From positions 1,136,001 through 1,200,000 of the forward strand of contig NZ_CP155792.1 in the NCBI RefSeq assembly GCF_039729015.1: DNA of 64,000 bases, in the 5' to 3' direction. Both the position numbers and the translations under genes were made by a program. Positions 35,599 to 45,505 of the stretch are shown here, piece by piece. Every line of letters starts with the position of its first letter. Within the stretch, counting starts at the first letter, position 1. The stretch comes from Blastococcus sp. HT6-30 (lineage in GTDB: Bacteria > Actinomycetota > Actinomycetes > Mycobacteriales > Geodermatophilaceae). A model generated the notes under the pieces. That model was not told the DNA's origin. It searched no databases and saw only the letters and a list, made by a program, of their open reading frames with translations.

Positions 35599-37188
35599 TC
35601 ACGCCTGGAGCCACACCGCTGTGTCGTCGGGCACGGTCCCGCCGTCCACCGGCCCGCTGGCGAGCAGCACCTGCCCCTCCGGCAGCGGCACGTCCGCGCC
35701 GGACAGGTTCACCAGGCAGACCAGCCCACCGGGACGGCGGAACGCAACACAACGGTCGGGTGCCTGTACCCACTGCACGTCTTCCCCGGTGAACGCAGAG
35801 GAGGACGCGCGCAGCTCCAGCGCCTTCCGGTACAGCGACAGCATCGAACCGTCGTCGTCACGCTGCGCCGCAGCGGTCAGCCGGCCCCAGCCTCCCGGCA
35901 TGGGCAGCCAGGTGTCGGGACGCGTGGAGAACCCGTAGGAGGGCCCGGTGCCCGACCAGGGCACCGGGATCCGGCAGGCGTCGCGGCCTCGCTCGGCGCC
36001 GCCGGAGCGGAACCACATCGGGTCCTGCAGCACCGCGTCGGGCAGGTCGACGTCGGGCATGCCGAGCTCGTCGCCGTTGTAGAGGTACGCCGCACCCGGC
36101 AGCGCCAGCTGCAGCAGCGCCGCCGCCCGGGCCCGCCGGGTGCCGAGGTCGCCACCGCCGTAGCGGGTCACGTGCCGGGGGCGGTCGTGGTTGGACAGCA
36201 CCCAGCAGGCCGGCGCGGGCGTGCCGTCGACCGCGGCGAGCGAGTGGGTGATCGCGTCCCGCAGCCCGTCGGGGGTCCACTCGGCGGTGAGCAGCTTGAA
36301 GTTGAACGCCAGCTGCAGCTCGTCCTCGCGCAGGTACTGGGCCAGCCGCTCGTCGTCGGACACCCAGACCTCGCCGACCGCCATCGTGCCGGGGTACTCG
36401 TCGAGCACCGCCCGGATGCGGCGGTGCACCACGTGCACGCCGTCCTGGTCGAACCGGTGGTCGCCGGGGCCGTGGTCGTCGAGCAGCCCCGTGTCGTCCA
36501 TCGGCACCATGTCGGGCAGGCCGTCGGGCTTGGCCATGCCGTGGGCGACGTCGATGCGAAAGCCGTCCACCCCGCGGTCGAGCCAGAACCGCATCGTCTC
36601 CTCGAGGTCGGCCACGACCTCCGGGTTGGCGAAGTTCAGGTCCGGCTGCTCCGGGGCGAAGATGTGCAGATACCACTGCCCGTCGGGCACGCGGGTCCAC
36701 GCCGGCCCGCCGAACACCGAGGGCCAGTTGTTCGGCGGCTCCCTGCCGTCCACCCCGCGGCCGTCGCGGAACAGGTAGCGGGCCCGTTCCGGCGAGCCCG
36801 GACCGGCCGCCATGGCCGCCTGGAACCACTCGTGGTCGTGGGAGCTGTGGTTGGGCACCAGGTCGACGGTCACCCGGATGCCCAGCGCGTGCGCCTCGGC
36901 GAGCAGCGCGTCGAACTCGGCCAGGTCGCCGAACACCGGCTCGACGTCGCGGGGGTCGGCGACGTCGTAGCCGTGGTCGGCCATCGGTGAGGGGTAGAAC
37001 GGCGTGATCCACAGCGCGTCGACACCGAGGTCGGCGAGGTAGGGCAGCCGCGACCGGATGCCGGCCAGGTCGCCCACACCGTCACCGTTCCCGTCGGCGA
37101 AGCTGCGGATGTAGATCTGGTAGAAGACCGCGTCCCGCCACCAGTCGGTGTCGGTCGTGGACAGGGTGCGGTTCGGCTCCGGGCTCAC
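35599..37188 (-). CDS. GH13 alpha-glucosidase/oligo-1,6-glucosidase
   Basis: 529 residues from GTG 37188, with GAGGAG just upstream. The alpha-amylase family regions are in order: WWRDAVFYQIYIRSFAD, DLVPNHSSHDHEWF, nucleophile GFRIDVAHG, acid/base VGEVWVS, and transition-state stabiliser SNHDRPRH. The NHSS/DHEWF and PNNW features are typical of GH13 subfamilies 23/31 acting on maltose, isomaltose or sucrose-like substrates. No signal peptide, so cytosolic. It stands alone with no sugar transporter or LacI regulator beside it. Confidence 0.92.
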   Translation of the reverse strand: MSPEPNRTLSTTDTDWWRDAVFYQIYIRSFADGNGDGVGDLAGIRSRLPYLADLGVDALWITPFYPSPMADHGYDVADPRDVEPVFGDLAEFDALLAEAHALGIRVTVDLVPNHSSHDHEWFQAAMAAGPGSPERARYLFRDGRGVDGREPPNNWPSVFGGPAWTRVPDGQWYLHIFAPEQPDLNFANPEVVADLEETMRFWLDRGVDGFRIDVAHGMAKPDGLPDMVPMDDTGLLDDHGPGDHRFDQDGVHVVHRRIRAVLDEYPGTMAVGEVWVSDDERLAQYLREDELQLAFNFKLLTAEWTPDGLRDAITHSLAAVDGTPAPACWVLSNHDRPRHVTRYGGGDLGTRRARAAALLQLALPGAAYLYNGDELGMPDVDLPDAVLQDPMWFRSGGAERGRDACRIPVPWSGTGPSYGFSTRPDTWLPMPGGWGRLTAAAQRDDDGSMLSLYRKALELRASSSAFTGEDVQWVQAPDRCVAFRRPGGLVCLVNLSGADVPLPEGQVLLASGPVDGGTVPDDTAVWLQA

Positions 37189-37253
37189 CGGGCTCCTCAG
37201 GGGTGTTCGTGGACGTTCGGGTGCAGCGGCTGTGGGGGTGTTGCTCGCGCACG

Positions 37254-37293
37254 GGGAGTCCGGCAGGACCTCCTGAGCCCGAGCAGGACTCCC
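37254..37293 (-). terminator. hairpin after glbO
   Basis: 8-bp arms GGGAGTCC (37254-37261) and GGACTCCC (37286-37293), 46 bases past the glbO stop. Modest evidence. Confidence 0.4.
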
Positions 37294-37338
37294 GGAGCGG
37301 GCCACGGGGATCGTGCGAGGTGGGGAGTGCCCGGCGGG

Positions 37339-37737
37339 TCAGCGGTTCTGCATGCTGCGCGCGGCCATCTCCAGGTATGCCCAGAGCGTCGCGTCCTGGT
37401 CGGGGGGCAGTTCCAGCGAGTCGACGGCGTCGCGCATGTGGGTCAGCCAGGCGTCGCGCTCGGCGGGGCCGATGGCGAAGGGCGCGTGCCGCATGCGCAG
37501 CCGCGGGTGCCCGCGCTGCTCGGAGTAGGTCGTCGGCCCACCCCAGTACTGCTCCAGGAAACCGCGCAGGCGGGTCTCCGCACCCTCCCAGTCGTCCTGG
37601 GGGTACATCGGCACGAGCACCGGGTCGGTGCGGACACCGGCGTAGAAGCGGCTGACCAGTCGCCGGAAGGTCTCCGCGCCGCCGATCTCGTCGTAGAAGG
37701 TCCGTGCCGACGGCAGGGACCGCCTCGACTCGCTCAT
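37339..37737 (-). CDS. glbO: group II truncated haemoglobin (trHbO)
   Basis: 132 residues, the normal length. Signatures: [57 protein letters not shown] with the proximal histidine, and RDAWLTHM. The WGGP and YSE residues define group II globins, which bind O2 tightly and may serve oxygen or peroxide/NO chemistry. ATG 37737 overlaps the MFS stop codon by four bases, so it is the last gene of mscS-MFS-glbO. Confidence 0.95.
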   Translation of the reverse strand: MSESRRSLPSARTFYDEIGGAETFRRLVSRFYAGVRTDPVLVPMYPQDDWEGAETRLRGFLEQYWGGPTTYSEQRGHPRLRMRHAPFAIGPAERDAWLTHMRDAVDSLELPPDQDATLWAYLEMAARSMQNR

Positions 37738-39002
37738 GCCCCTGATGCTCCCTCAGCCTTGGTCCGGACGTCCGCCGGGTCGCGGGTCCGCCGATAGGCC
37801 ATCAGCGCCGGGGCGACCGCGATCATTCCGATCACGCCGGAGAGCGCCACCACGACGCTCGGGCTGAACGCCTCCGCGGCGAGGCCCGCGCCGAGCGCGC
37901 CGAGCCCCTGCACGCCGGCCAGCCCGCTGGCCGCCACGCCGAACGCGCGCCCGCGGTAGGCGCTGGGTACCGCCTGGACGAAGGCGACGTTGAGCGGGAT
38001 CGACCACGCCGCGCCGAGCCCGGAGACGAACAGCATCCCGACCAGCACCCAGAACGGCACCGCGCCGGGCCCGGCCGCCGCCGCGACCAGGCCACCGACC
38101 AGCACGGGTGCGAGGGAGACCACGACGAGCGGGGCGACGAGTCGCTCACGCCGCGCCGGCGGGACCAGGCGCGCGATGACCAGCCCGCCGATGGTGACCC
38201 CGAGCGGGTTGGCCGCGAGAAGGATGCCGACCGCCGTCGTTCCCTGACCGAGGGAGTCCACCAGCGGGGCGGCGATCCCTTCGGAGGCGTACACGAAGCC
38301 CGTCGTCACCCACAGGACGCCGACGATGGCCAGCAGCCGGGGGCTGCGGCGGATGAGGCGCAGGCCCGCCGCGGTGTCCCGCCACAGCGATCCGGGCGCA
38401 CCGCCGCCCTCGGCGACGGGGGCCGGGCGCGGCTCGAGCCGCGCCCAGAGCCAGACGGCGGAGACGAGGAAGGTCGCGGCGTCCACCAGCAGCGCGGCCG
38501 AGGGGCTGAGCGCGGCGGCCAGCGCGCCGCCGGCGAGGAACCCGGCGACCTGGGCGAGCTGCAGGGTGATGCCGGTGAGGGACGTGGCGACGGCGTACCT
38601 GTCCCCGTCGAGCACGTCAGCCATCAGGGCCGACCGGGCCGACTCGAACGGGGGGGCGCACAGGCCGACGACGAAGAGGAGGCCCAGCAGCACGGGGAGC
38701 GGCGTCCCGGGGATCGCCATGAGCGCGACGAGGACCGCGCGGGCGGCGTCGGTGGCGATCAGCACCCGATGGCGGGGGAGCCGGTCGGCCAGCGTGGACA
38801 GCAGCGGCCCGCCGAGCAGCCAGGGCAGGTGGCTGATGGCGAAGGTCAGCGCGGCGAGCAGCGGCGACGACGTCCGGGCGTACACCAGCACGGTCAGGGC
38901 GACGCGCGCCAGCTCGTCCCCGGCTGCGGAGAGCACGAAGGTGCCGAACAGCGGCCGGAACTCACCGACGGCGAAGACCTCGCGGAAGGTCGCCTGGCGC
39001 AC
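37734..39002 (-). CDS. MFS transporter
   Basis: About 422 residues with roughly twelve hydrophobic segments. The family loop after helix 2, [18 protein letters not shown], and the [16 protein letters not shown] linker between halves are typical of the MFS_3/enterobactin-exporter-like group that includes many macrolide or siderophore exporters. Substrate unknown. GTG 39002 was chosen because homology ([15 protein letters not shown]) starts directly after; frames continue upstream into the mscS gene without another good start. It sits between mscS and glbO in one operon. Confidence 0.85.
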   Translation of the reverse strand: MRQATFREVFAVGEFRPLFGTFVLSAAGDELARVALTVLVYARTSSPLLAALTFAISHLPWLLGGPLLSTLADRLPRHRVLIATDAARAVLVALMAIPGTPLPVLLGLLFVVGLCAPPFESARSALMADVLDGDRYAVATSLTGITLQLAQVAGFLAGGALAAALSPSAALLVDAATFLVSAVWLWARLEPRPAPVAEGGGAPGSLWRDTAAGLRLIRRSPRLLAIVGVLWVTTGFVYASEGIAAPLVDSLGQGTTAVGILLAANPLGVTIGGLVIARLVPPARRERLVAPLVVVSLAPVLVGGLVAAAAGPGAVPFWVLVGMLFVSGLGAAWSIPLNVAFVQAVPSAYRGRAFGVAASGLAGVQGLGALGAGLAAEAFSPSVVVALSGVIGMIAVAPALMAYRRTRDPADVRTKAEGASGA

Positions 39003-39040
39003 CGCGGCCCCAGGGGCGGGGTCCTGTGGCGCGGGGGCGC

Positions 39041-40048
39041 TCAGCGGGACCCCGCCCCGGCGGCGGAGACGCTGCCCAGGAGGGGGACGGGCGTGCGGAT
39101 GCCCTCGGCGACGAAGCGCTCCTTGAGCCGCATCCGCAGTTCCCGGCCGACCCGCCACTGGTCGGCGTTCGTGGTGCGCACGGTGAGCCGGAGGAAGACC
39201 CCCTCCGCGGTGATCTGCTCGACGCCGAGGGACTCCGGCTCGGCCAGGAGGATGCCGGCCCACTCGGCTTGCGCGTACATCGCGTCGGCCACCTCCTGCA
39301 TGACCGCGCGGCAGCGCTCCAGGTCGGTGTCGTGCGCGACGGGCATGTCGATCACCACCTGGGCGAAACCTTGGCTCTTGTTGCCGACCCGCAGCACCTC
39401 GCCGTTGCGGACGTACCAGACGACGCCGTTGACGTCCCGCAGCCGGGTGATCCGCAGCCCGACCGCCTCCACGGTGCCGACGGCCTCGCCCAGGTCGACG
39501 ACGTCACCCACCCCGTACTGGTCCTCCAGGATGATGCCGATCCCGGCGATGAAGTCCTTGACCAGGTTCTGGGCGCCGAAGCCGAGGGCGACGCCGACCA
39601 CGCCCGCGCTGGCCAGGATCGGCGCCAGGTTGACCCCCAGTTCGCCCAGCACCAGGACGACGGCGATGCCGAGGACGACCATCGAGGCGAAGCTGCGCAG
39701 GACCGAGCCGATCGCCTCGGCCCGCTGGGTGCGTCGCGCGGCGATCTGCTCGACGACCTCCTCCGCGGCCGGCGTGCGGCTGCGGAGGGGCCGCAGGATG
39801 GTGGGCATCGCCCCGGTCGCCGTGCGGTCGGTCAGCCGTCCGATCGCCCGGTGGGCCAGCGCCCGCGCGAGCAGCGCCAGCACGACGACCAGCAGGATCC
39901 GGCCCGGGGTGGCGATGAGCGTCCGGGCGTTCTCGGCCAGCCAGTCCATGCCGGACCAGTCGTAGACCTTCTGGCAGAGCCAGTAGTCGGCGCAGTCGGC
40001 GACGCCCGCTCCGTCGTCCGCGGCGATCGCCGTGGGAGATCCGGTCAT
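39041..40048 (-). CDS. MscS-family mechanosensitive channel
   Basis: 335 residues. An N-terminal cysteine-containing segment (DCADYWLCQK) precedes a first membrane helix (ILLVVVLALLARAL), a charged loop, a second helix (MVVLGIAVVLVLGEL) and the pore-lining, glycine/alanine-rich TM3 (LASAGVVGVALGFGAQNLVKD), followed by the beta domain GVGDVVDLGEAVGTVEAVGLR and a cytosolic C-terminal domain. It is a small-conductance osmotic safety valve. GACACT seven bases before ATG 40048 may be a leaderless -10 box. Confidence 0.93.
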   Translation of the reverse strand: MTGSPTAIAADDGAGVADCADYWLCQKVYDWSGMDWLAENARTLIATPGRILLVVVLALLARALAHRAIGRLTDRTATGAMPTILRPLRSRTPAAEEVVEQIAARRTQRAEAIGSVLRSFASMVVLGIAVVLVLGELGVNLAPILASAGVVGVALGFGAQNLVKDFIAGIGIILEDQYGVGDVVDLGEAVGTVEAVGLRITRLRDVNGVVWYVRNGEVLRVGNKSQGFAQVVIDMPVAHDTDLERCRAVMQEVADAMYAQAEWAGILLAEPESLGVEQITAEGVFLRLTVRTTNADQWRVGRELRMRLKERFVAEGIRTPVPLLGSVSAAGAGSR

Positions 40049-40126
40049 TACCGGAAGTGTCTCAGGTGGGAAGGACGGCGTCGGTGCAGGCGACGGCGCG
40101 TGTCCGGCTGGTAACGGACGGCACGC

Positions 40127-42196
40127 TCAGCCGGCAAGTCCGGTGTGCGCTGCGAGGAAGGCGAGCTGGTCGGCGGCCAGGCCCACGGTGCGGCTGACGG
40201 CCCGGGCGCCATGGCCCACCGACGTCTCACGTCGCAGGAGCACCGGGGCCGCCGAGCTGGTGGCGTGCTGGAGAGCGGCGGCGAGCTTGCGGCCGTGCAG
40301 CGGATCGACCCGGGTGTCGGACTCGAAGGTCGTGACGAGCACCGCCGGGTACGCCGTCCCCTCCCGCACGGCGTGGTAGGGCGAGTAGCCGAGCAGCCAG
40401 CCGAGCTGCACCGGGTCGTCGGCCGTGCCGTACTCGTCGTTCCAGGTGCGGCCGAGCCCGAACCGTTCGTACCGCACCATGTCCAGCAGCGGCGCGCTGC
40501 AGACGACGGCGGCGGCGAGGCCGGGGCGCTGGGTGAGGGTGGTGCCCACCAGCAGGCCGCCGTTGGACCCGCCCATGACCGCCAGCTGCGCGTGCGTCGT
40601 CCAGCCCTCGGCCACCAGGTGCTCGGCGGCGGCGGCGAAGTCGTCGAACACGTTCTGCTTGCGTTCGCGCATGCCGGCCCGATGCCACTCCTCGCCGTGC
40701 TCGGAGCCGCCGCGCAGGTTCGCCACCACCCAGACGCCGCCGGCGGCGACCCAGGCCAGGGCCTGCGCCGAGTACGCGGGGGTGAGCGAGACGTTGAAAC
40801 CGCCGTAGCCGTAGAGAACGGTCGGACGCGGGCAGTCGGGCGCCCCTGTCCCGGAGAGCACGAAGAGGTGCACCGGTGTGCCGTCCTTCGACGTCGCGTG
40901 CGTCTCGACGACGGTCAGCGGCGGCACCTCGCCGGCGACGGGCGCCTGCTCCCACCCGGTCAGCCCGTCGGGATCCGCGGAGTTCCAGCGCAGCACCGAC
41001 GGCGGGGTGGAGTAGTCGGTGTAGCCCACCCACGCGGTGGCGCCACCGGTGTGCGGGGCGCTGACGCCGGAGATGCTCCCGGCGCCGGGCGGACGGACGT
41101 CGCCCAGCCGGCCGGCGCCGTCCCCGGCCCAGACCGAGAGCCGGTCGGTGGCGTCGACGGCGTGGACGGCCAGCACCCGCAGATCGCCGTCCGGCCCGTC
41201 CACCAGCGCGACGTCGGAGAGCACCGCGTCCTCCTGCTGGGGCACGACGTCGGCCCAGGCCTGGTGCGCCCAGGTGGCCTGGTCCGCCGGGTCGGCGACG
41301 GCCAGCCGCCAGCGCGGGGTGCCGCGGTCGCTCAGCAGCCACAGCCGCCCGTCCCGGGCCACCCACGCGGCGGTCTGGGCGTCGACGCCCACCTGGAACT
41401 CGCGCAGCGCGCCGTCCCCGGCGAGGTCGGCCAGCCAGACGTCGTCGCGCGGAGCGGTGCCTGCCGAGGCGGAGACGACCAGCCAGCGGCCGTCGGCACT
41501 GGTGCGGACCCCGTAGTAGTTCGTCGGGTCCAGGCCCTCACCGTGCACCAGGACGTCGCCTGCGGGGTCGGCGCCGACCCGGTGGCGCCAGACCCGGCGG
41601 TGGAACTGCTCCTCGCCGGCGGGCACCTGGTCCGGTGCGAGACGGCGGACGTAGAACAGCTCCACGCCCCCGGGCAGCCAGCCGACGGGGGAGTAGCGGC
41701 AGCGGTCGACCGGGCCGTCGAGAACCTCCCCCGTGGCGACGTCGAGGACGAAGAGCTGCGACTCCTCGTCGCCGCCGGTGGAGATCTGGTAGGCCAGCCG
41801 GTCGCCCTCCCAGGACGGCGACCACGCGTCGAGCGTCGTCGTCCCCTCGGGGTCCAGCGCCATCGGGTCGACGAGCACCCGGACGCTGCCGTCGGCCTCG
41901 CGCACCCGCAGCACGGCGTGCTCCTGGCCGGGATCGCGGCGGGTGGAGAACGCCCGCTCGCCGCGCCACACCGGGAGCCCGACGGCGCCCGAGCGCACCA
42001 GCTCGCCGAGCTTCCCGGCGAACCGCTCGCGCAACGGCAGGGCGGACAGCACCTCGGCGGCGAGCTCGTCCTGGGCCTGCGACCACTCCCGGGTGCGGGG
42101 GTCGGCGGCGTCCTCCAGCCAGCGGTACGGATCGGCGATCCGGTGGCCGTGCAGCTCGTCGACGAGGTCCAGCCGCGGGGCGTCCGGGTAGCGCAT
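40127..42196 (-). CDS. prolyl oligopeptidase family S9A serine peptidase
   Basis: About 689 residues. The N-terminal start RYPDAPRLDLVDELHGHRIADPYRWLED is diagnostic of the family, followed by a seven-bladed propeller and a C-terminal alpha/beta hydrolase domain with Ser in GGSNGG, Asp in ESDTRVDPLH and His in SVGHGA. No signal peptide, so it is a cytosolic peptidase of proline-containing peptides. ATG 42196 was chosen over GTG 42205 because TAGCGT (42204-42209) precedes it by seven bases and overlaps the GTG. It is divergent from the HNH gene. Confidence 0.95.
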   Translation of the reverse strand: MRYPDAPRLDLVDELHGHRIADPYRWLEDAADPRTREWSQAQDELAAEVLSALPLRERFAGKLGELVRSGAVGLPVWRGERAFSTRRDPGQEHAVLRVREADGSVRVLVDPMALDPEGTTTLDAWSPSWEGDRLAYQISTGGDEESQLFVLDVATGEVLDGPVDRCRYSPVGWLPGGVELFYVRRLAPDQVPAGEEQFHRRVWRHRVGADPAGDVLVHGEGLDPTNYYGVRTSADGRWLVVSASAGTAPRDDVWLADLAGDGALREFQVGVDAQTAAWVARDGRLWLLSDRGTPRWRLAVADPADQATWAHQAWADVVPQQEDAVLSDVALVDGPDGDLRVLAVHAVDATDRLSVWAGDGAGRLGDVRPPGAGSISGVSAPHTGGATAWVGYTDYSTPPSVLRWNSADPDGLTGWEQAPVAGEVPPLTVVETHATSKDGTPVHLFVLSGTGAPDCPRPTVLYGYGGFNVSLTPAYSAQALAWVAAGGVWVVANLRGGSEHGEEWHRAGMRERKQNVFDDFAAAAEHLVAEGWTTHAQLAVMGGSNGGLLVGTTLTQRPGLAAAVVCSAPLLDMVRYERFGLGRTWNDEYGTADDPVQLGWLLGYSPYHAVREGTAYPAVLVTTFESDTRVDPLHGRKLAAALQHATSSAAPVLLRRETSVGHGARAVSRTVGLAADQLAFLAAHTGLAG

Positions 42197-42203
42197 TCCC
42201 GGC

Positions 42204-42209
42204 ACGCTA
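42204..42209 (-). promoter_or_regulatory. -10 box of the S9 peptidase gene, leaderless
   Basis: TAGCGT on the minus strand with a seven-base gap to ATG 42196. Confidence 0.5.
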
Positions 42210-42338
42210 GTCGCCGCTCGGGACGGCGAGCCGCGACCGGACGCATCTCGAGTGCGCCAACCCGCCGTTCCCGGGTCAGAATGGGGCTGCCCGCGGGTCG
42301 TGCAGCACCCGGCGGTCCGGGGCGTCCGGAGGTGATCC

Positions 42339-42944
42339 GTGCCGCGTTCCGCGCCCGGGTCGACGTCGGCGGGTCACCCAGGCTCGCGGCGCGACCCCGT
42401 CCCGCCGCTCGTCCCCGTGCCCTCGCCCACGACCACGAGCGCCACCCTGCTGCTCAACGCGACGTACGAGCCGTTGTGCGTGGTGTCCAGCCGGCGGGCG
42501 ATCGTGCTGGTCCTCGCCGAGAAGGCGGAGTCCGTCGACGTCACCGCCGACGTGGTGCACGCCGAGACCCTCAGCCTCCCGGTGCCCGTGGTCGTGCGGC
42601 TCACCCGGTACGTCCGGGTGCCCTACCCGGCGTCGGTGCCGCTGTCCCGGCGTGCGGTGTTCACCCGCGACGGGCAGACGTGCGTCTACTGCGGCGGTTC
42701 GGCCACGAGCATCGACCACGTCGTCCCGCGCAGCCGCGGCGGCACGCACACCTGGGACAACGTCGTCGCCGCCTGCCGCCGGTGCAACCACACCAAGGCC
42801 GACCGGTCGCTGGCCGAGCTGGGGTGGAAGCTCCCGCATCCGCCGCGCGCCCCCAGCGGCGCGGCGTGGCGGCTGCTCGGCCACCGCACCGTCGACCCGC
42901 GCTGGCGGGAGTGGCTCGGCGTCCCGGAGCCGGTCAGCGCCTGA
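42339..42944 (+). CDS. HNH endonuclease
   Basis: 201 residues. The C-terminal half has the zinc-stabilised HNH nuclease: CVYCGG, SIDHVVPRSRGG, TWDNVVAACRRCNHTKADR. The N-terminal half (LLLNATYEPLCVVSSRRAIVL) is the conserved extension of the chromosomal HNH proteins found throughout actinobacteria, not a mobile-intron enzyme. Target and role are unknown; DNA repair is a common guess. GTG 42339 has an unusually complete Shine-Dalgarno sequence, GGAGGTGATC at 42328-42337, matching the whole anti-SD end of 16S rRNA. Confidence 0.9.
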   Translation: MPRSAPGSTSAGHPGSRRDPVPPLVPVPSPTTTSATLLLNATYEPLCVVSSRRAIVLVLAEKAESVDVTADVVHAETLSLPVPVVVRLTRYVRVPYPASVPLSRRAVFTRDGQTCVYCGGSATSIDHVVPRSRGGTHTWDNVVAACRRCNHTKADRSLAELGWKLPHPPRAPSGAAWRLLGHRTVDPRWREWLGVPEPVSA

Positions 42945-43027
42945 ACGGCGACTGGCCGGCCGGTAATCCGATCGGCGTCCCGGAGCCGTCCGGGCCGACC
43001 GGAACCCCTGCGCCGGTCCTCCGGGAC

Positions 43028-43033
43028 TAGCGT
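43028..43033 (+). promoter_or_regulatory. -10 box of the amidase gene, leaderless
   Basis: TAGCGT with an eight-base gap to GTG 43042; the same hexamer occurs before the S9 peptidase gene. Confidence 0.5.
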
Positions 43034-43041
43034 CGCCGTCC

Positions 43042-44475
43042 GTGACCGCACTGCACGACCTCACCGCCCTCGAGCAGGCCGCCGCCGTCCGCGCGAAGGA
43101 GGTCAGCCCCACCGAGCTGGTGCAGCATGCGCTCGACCGGATCGACGCGCTGGACGCCGGGCTCGGTGCGTTCGTCACCGTGACCCCCGAGCGGGCGCTG
43201 GCCGCCGCGGCCGCGGCCGAGGCCCGGGTGCGCGAGGGCGGGGAGCTGCCGCCGCTGCTCGGCGTCCCCACGGCGATCAAGGACCTGAACAACACCGCCG
43301 GCGTCCGGACGACCTTCGGCTCCACCACGCTCGCCGACTTCGTCCCGGCCGTCGACGACGCCGTCGTCACCCGGCTGGCCGACGCCGGGACGATCAGCGT
43401 GGGCAAGACGAACACCCCGGAGTTCGGCTTCCCCTGCTACACCCAGAACGACCTGGTGGGGCCCGCTCGCTGCCCGTGGGACCCCACCCGCCTGGCCGGC
43501 GGGTCCAGCGGCGGCGCCGCGGTCGCCGTGGCCGCCGGCTTCCTGCCCTTCGCCCAGGGCAGCGACGGCGGCGGGTCGGTCCGCATCCCGGCGAGCATCA
43601 ACGGACTGTTCGGCATCAAGCCCACCCGCGGGCGGATCAGCAACGCCCCCTACGGCAGCGAGGTGACCGGCCTGGGCACCAACGGGCCGCTGGCGCGCAC
43701 CGTCCGGGACGCCGCCGCGATGCTCGACGCGATGGCCGGCCCCGAGATCGGCGACCCGTTCTGGGCGCCGCCCCTGCCGGCGGGGGAGACCTTCCTGGGC
43801 CAGGCCGACCGGGAACCCGGCCGGCTGCGGATCGGGCGGTACAGCGAGTCGCCCATGCCCGGGGTGGAGCTCGACCCGGAGGTCGCCGAGGCGTTCGACG
43901 ACGCCGGCCGGCTGCTGGAGGAGCTCGGGCACGTCGTCGAGGACGTGCCCGCCGGTCTGCTCGACCCCGCCGTGCTGCCGTCCTTCGAGCGGGTGTGGGC
44001 GCTGAGCGCGACCACCCTGCCGGTGCCGCCCGACCGGGTCGACCGCCTGCAGCCGCTCACCCGCTGGATGCGCGACCGCGGGCTGGCGCTGTCGGCCCGG
44101 GACGCGATGGAGGCGATGTACGCCCTGCGGGTGTTCTCGCGGCAGTTCGTGCGCGCCACCGCCGGGTTCGACGTGCTGCTCGCGCCGGTGCTGACCATGA
44201 CGCCGCGGCCCATCGGCTGGTTCCAGGCCGACGGCGAGGGCGCCCCGGACTTCGAGCGGCAGAAGCGCTACGCGGCGTTCACCGCTCTCTTCAACGTCAC
44301 CGGGCAGCCCGCGGTGAGCGTGCCGCTGCACTGGACGGCCGACGACCTGCCCGTCGGCACCATGCTCGTCGGCCGCCCGGCCGACGAGGCGACCCTGATC
44401 TGCCTGGCTGCGCAGCTGGAGGCGGCCCGGCCGTGGGCGCACCGGCGCCCCGCCGTCTGGACCGACACCCGATGA
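43042..44475 (+). CDS. amidase signature family amidohydrolase
   Basis: 477 residues. The Ser-cisSer-Lys triad is visible: Lys in [10 protein letters not shown], cis-Ser in [15 protein letters not shown] and nucleophile Ser in [13 protein letters not shown]. The usual GSDTGGS reads GSDGGGS, a conservative variation. It is close to glutamyl-tRNA amidotransferase subunit A in fold, but no gatB or gatC is adjacent and the C-terminal region with MTPRPIGWF is that of general amidases. It hydrolyses an amide of unknown identity in the cytosol. Confidence 0.9.
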   Translation: MTALHDLTALEQAAAVRAKEVSPTELVQHALDRIDALDAGLGAFVTVTPERALAAAAAAEARVREGGELPPLLGVPTAIKDLNNTAGVRTTFGSTTLADFVPAVDDAVVTRLADAGTISVGKTNTPEFGFPCYTQNDLVGPARCPWDPTRLAGGSSGGAAVAVAAGFLPFAQGSDGGGSVRIPASINGLFGIKPTRGRISNAPYGSEVTGLGTNGPLARTVRDAAAMLDAMAGPEIGDPFWAPPLPAGETFLGQADREPGRLRIGRYSESPMPGVELDPEVAEAFDDAGRLLEELGHVVEDVPAGLLDPAVLPSFERVWALSATTLPVPPDRVDRLQPLTRWMRDRGLALSARDAMEAMYALRVFSRQFVRATAGFDVLLAPVLTMTPRPIGWFQADGEGAPDFERQKRYAAFTALFNVTGQPAVSVPLHWTADDLPVGTMLVGRPADEATLICLAAQLEAARPWAHRRPAVWTDTR

Positions 44476-44492
44476 ACTCCGGGCGTGCCCGG

Positions 44493-44498
44493 TAAGTT
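44493..44498 (+). promoter_or_regulatory. -10 box of the ctaJ-like gene, leaderless
   Basis: TAAGTT with a seven-base gap to GTG 44506. Confidence 0.5.
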
Positions 44499-44505
44499 GT
44501 CCGGC

Positions 44506-44904
44506 GTGACCGTCGCCGAGACCCTCCTCGTCTACGCCGGCATCCCGCTGGCCGTCATCCTCGTGCTGGCGCTGCTGACGCTCAGGCCGGGCGCCGGCCG
44601 GCGTCCCCGCTACAAGCCCGGCCAGTCGTGGGACTACGCCCCCGTCTGGTACGAGCCGCACCCCGCGCACACCGGCGGTCACGGCCCGGCCTCGACGCAC
44701 GGGCCCGCCGCGGTTCCCGGCAGCGACACCTCGGCCCTGGGGTCCTCCGTGTATCCGGAGCAGCCGGGGGAGCGTGCCCTGGAGTCCGGGAACGGCGTCG
44801 GCCCCGCCGTCGGCACCGGCTCCACCGGATCGCACGGCGGTGCCACGGCCGCCCGGCTGCCGCACCCCGCCGGCCCGCTGGGCGGCGCCCGAGGGACCTG
44901 GTGA
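44506..44904 (+). CDS. ctaJ: CtaJ-like cytochrome aa3 oxidase accessory subunit
   Basis: 132 residues with one N-terminal membrane helix (LLVYAGIPLAVILVLALLTL) and a conserved cytoplasmic segment RPRYKPGQSWDYAPVWYEP, which I recognise from actinobacterial small proteins named CtaJ, an accessory subunit of the aa3 oxidase in the III2-IV2 supercomplex. The remaining 80 residues are low-complexity Gly/Ser/Thr/His/Pro. No other oxidase gene is nearby. The assignment rests on the helix plus the RPxYxPGQxWxYxPVW pattern. Confidence 0.6.
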   Translation: MTVAETLLVYAGIPLAVILVLALLTLRPGAGRRPRYKPGQSWDYAPVWYEPHPAHTGGHGPASTHGPAAVPGSDTSALGSSVYPEQPGERALESGNGVGPAVGTGSTGSHGGATAARLPHPAGPLGGARGTW

Positions 44905-44952
44905 CCCGGTGACCACCTGCTCCGTTCCGACGACCATTCCCGGAGGCCGGCG

Positions 44953-45408
44953 ATGACCCGCACGCTCGAAGCCGATTCCCGCGCCACGGACGTGGCGGGC
45001 ACGGCGCCCCCGCGTACCGAGGAGGGCCGGCCGGACGAGATCTTCACCTACCGCGAGCTGGCGCGCCTGGACGAGGCGCTGACCATGGCCTCCCGCGAGA
45101 CCGGGCTGCGCTTCACCCTCTACGTGGGTGAGCTGCGCACGCCGACCCGTGCGCACGCCGAGGAGCTGCACGCCCGCTCCGGCGCCAACCCGTCCGACGC
45201 GGTCCTGATCGCCGTCTCACCCGGGCAGCGGGTGGTGGAGGTCGTCACCGGTGCGGGCGCCGCCCGCCGGCTGCCCGACCGCGCCTGTGCGCTCGCCGTC
45301 CTCTCCATGACCAGCGCCTTCGGCGCCGGGGACCTGGTGGGCGGCATCGTCAACGGCCTGCGCCAGCTCTCCGACCAGGCCGGGCACCCGGCGGCCCTGC
45401 GCCCGTAG
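44953..45408 (+). CDS. DUF5130/TPM-like domain protein
   Basis: 151 residues from ATG 44953, with GGAGG upstream. The core is EIFTYRELARLDEALTMASRETGLRFTLYVGEL, then SDAVLIAVSPGQRVVEVVTG, a fold like the TPM domain of photosystem-linked and stress proteins, here without a membrane segment. In actinobacteria it commonly follows the small ctaJ-like gene, as here, so the two may act together; no activity is known to me. A very strong palindromic terminator follows. Confidence 0.7.
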   Translation: MTRTLEADSRATDVAGTAPPRTEEGRPDEIFTYRELARLDEALTMASRETGLRFTLYVGELRTPTRAHAEELHARSGANPSDAVLIAVSPGQRVVEVVTGAGAARRLPDRACALAVLSMTSAFGAGDLVGGIVNGLRQLSDQAGHPAALRP

Positions 45409-45453
45409 GACCTTCTTCCTCGCCCGCTCGGGCCGGTGCCCGACGAGCCCGGA

Positions 45454-45499
45454 GACGACGAGGCCCCGCCCACCAGCTGGTGGGCGGGGCCTCGTCGTC
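45454..45499. terminator. perfect 46-bp palindrome, bidirectional terminator
   Basis: Two 23-bp arms meet directly (45454-45476 and 45477-45499) with centre CAGCTG. It lies between the converging DUF5130-like and pepN genes, seven bases from the pepN stop. GC-rich, no T-tract. Confidence 0.75.
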
Positions 45500-45505
45500 C
45501 GCGGC

